A stretch of DNA of 39,685 nucleotides, taken from contig CANRIB010000009.1 of the NCBI GenBank assembly GCA_947630575.1, positions 1 through 39,685 of the forward strand, written 5' to 3'. Shown in pieces: positions 39,609-39,685 of this stretch (position 1 is its first letter; the number at the start of each line of letters is the position of its first letter). The notes beneath the pieces are model-generated. The model had not been told where the DNA came from, did no database searches, and saw only the letters and a list, made by a program, of their open reading frames with translations. The position numbers and the translations under genes are program-made. The stretch comes from an uncultured Bacilli bacterium (GTDB lineage: Bacteria; Bacillota_I; Bacilli_A; RF39; UBA660).

Positions 39609-39685
39609 GTGTGCCGTGCATGGCATATATCTAGTTGGTGAAAGTCCAATACACACGTAGGTATCGACGAAGTGTTAGGGAAGCA
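39609..39685 (+). mobile_element. Group II intron, 5' end (cut by window edge)
   Basis: The sequence from 39609 begins GTGTGCC, matching the GUGYG 5' boundary of bacterial group II introns. It continues GTGCATGGCATATATC and GGTGAAAGTCC, close in pattern to the domain I starts of gut-Firmicute introns that I recall (GTGTGCCCGGCATGGGTGCA...GGGTGAGAGTCC). Group IIC introns characteristically insert just downstream of terminator hairpins, and the ftsZ terminator ends three bases before. The remainder, including any reverse-transcriptase gene, would lie outside the window, so the class and completeness cannot be judged. Confidence 0.68.

Noticed and set aside
1-39685. CRISPR array, tRNA or rRNA genes
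   Set aside because: I saw no regularly spaced direct repeats, no cloverleaf with the TTCGANNC loop in a plausible setting, and no rRNA-like stretch. A tRNAscan search would be decisive.

Overview
The window is AT-rich DNA with short intergenic gaps, strong AGGAGG/AGGTG ribosome binding sites, TTGACA-N17-TATAAT promoters and hairpin plus T-run terminators. TGA is used as a stop (dapF, for example), so the genetic code is the standard bacterial one. The gene content (two MurE ligases with a D-aspartate-ligase homologue, FtsA/FtsZ, pyruvate:ferredoxin oxidoreductase, PduL-type phosphotransacylase) suggests an anaerobic, fermentative, wall-forming low-GC Firmicute. An uncultivated gut Bacilli lineage is my best guess, but this is inference from style and content, not from a marker comparison.

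Layout. Bases 1-7218 hold a small P-loop kinase, yidD and a cell-wall block: PLP trans-sulfuration enzyme - dapF - murE (DAP-type motif DNPR), then a new promoter and a D-aspartate-ligase-like ATP-grasp enzyme followed by a second MurE of the streptococcal/lactobacillal type. Bases 7222-9816 carry arginase, PduL and a DusB-like tRNA-dihydrouridine synthase.

Bases 9860-17693 are the most unusual part. Three exported proteins share a two-helix module resembling VirB2/TrbC-type IV secretion pilins; one is fused to an alpha/beta hydrolase. They lie with a large VirB6/TrbL-like polytopic protein and a soluble paralogue of that protein's cytosolic tail. A 437-bp, about 99 percent identical inverted repeat flanks murC here and covers the pilin-like module in two of the genes.

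Bases 17694-20350 are an accessory stretch: gene remnants, an ECF-like sigma factor overlapping an unrecognised partner, another unknown protein, and a decayed alpha/beta hydrolase. Bases 20368-31160 return to mostly ordinary genes: an HD-family protein that lacks key residues, an RlmD/TrmA-type methyltransferase, a ZIP transporter - SDR - patatin operon, YebC-like, CysE, PFOR and an AAA/DUF4143 ATPase. Bases 31193-33993 hold a double-HTH regulator, a large surface protein and an intergenic region with a likely unannotated structured small RNA on the minus strand. Bases 33994-39685 hold an unknown membrane protein, a short Rel protein whose synthetase site looks dead, ftsA, ftsZ, and, right after the ftsZ terminator, the 5' end of what looks like a group II intron cut by the window edge.

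How the genes fit together: dapF, murE, the D-Asp ligase homologue, the second MurE and murC all serve peptidoglycan precursor synthesis, and ftsA/ftsZ direct septal use of it. PFOR makes acetyl-CoA, which PduL can turn into acetyl phosphate. The pilin/VirB6-like genes look like envelope parts of a secretion or surface machine whose ATPases are not in this window.
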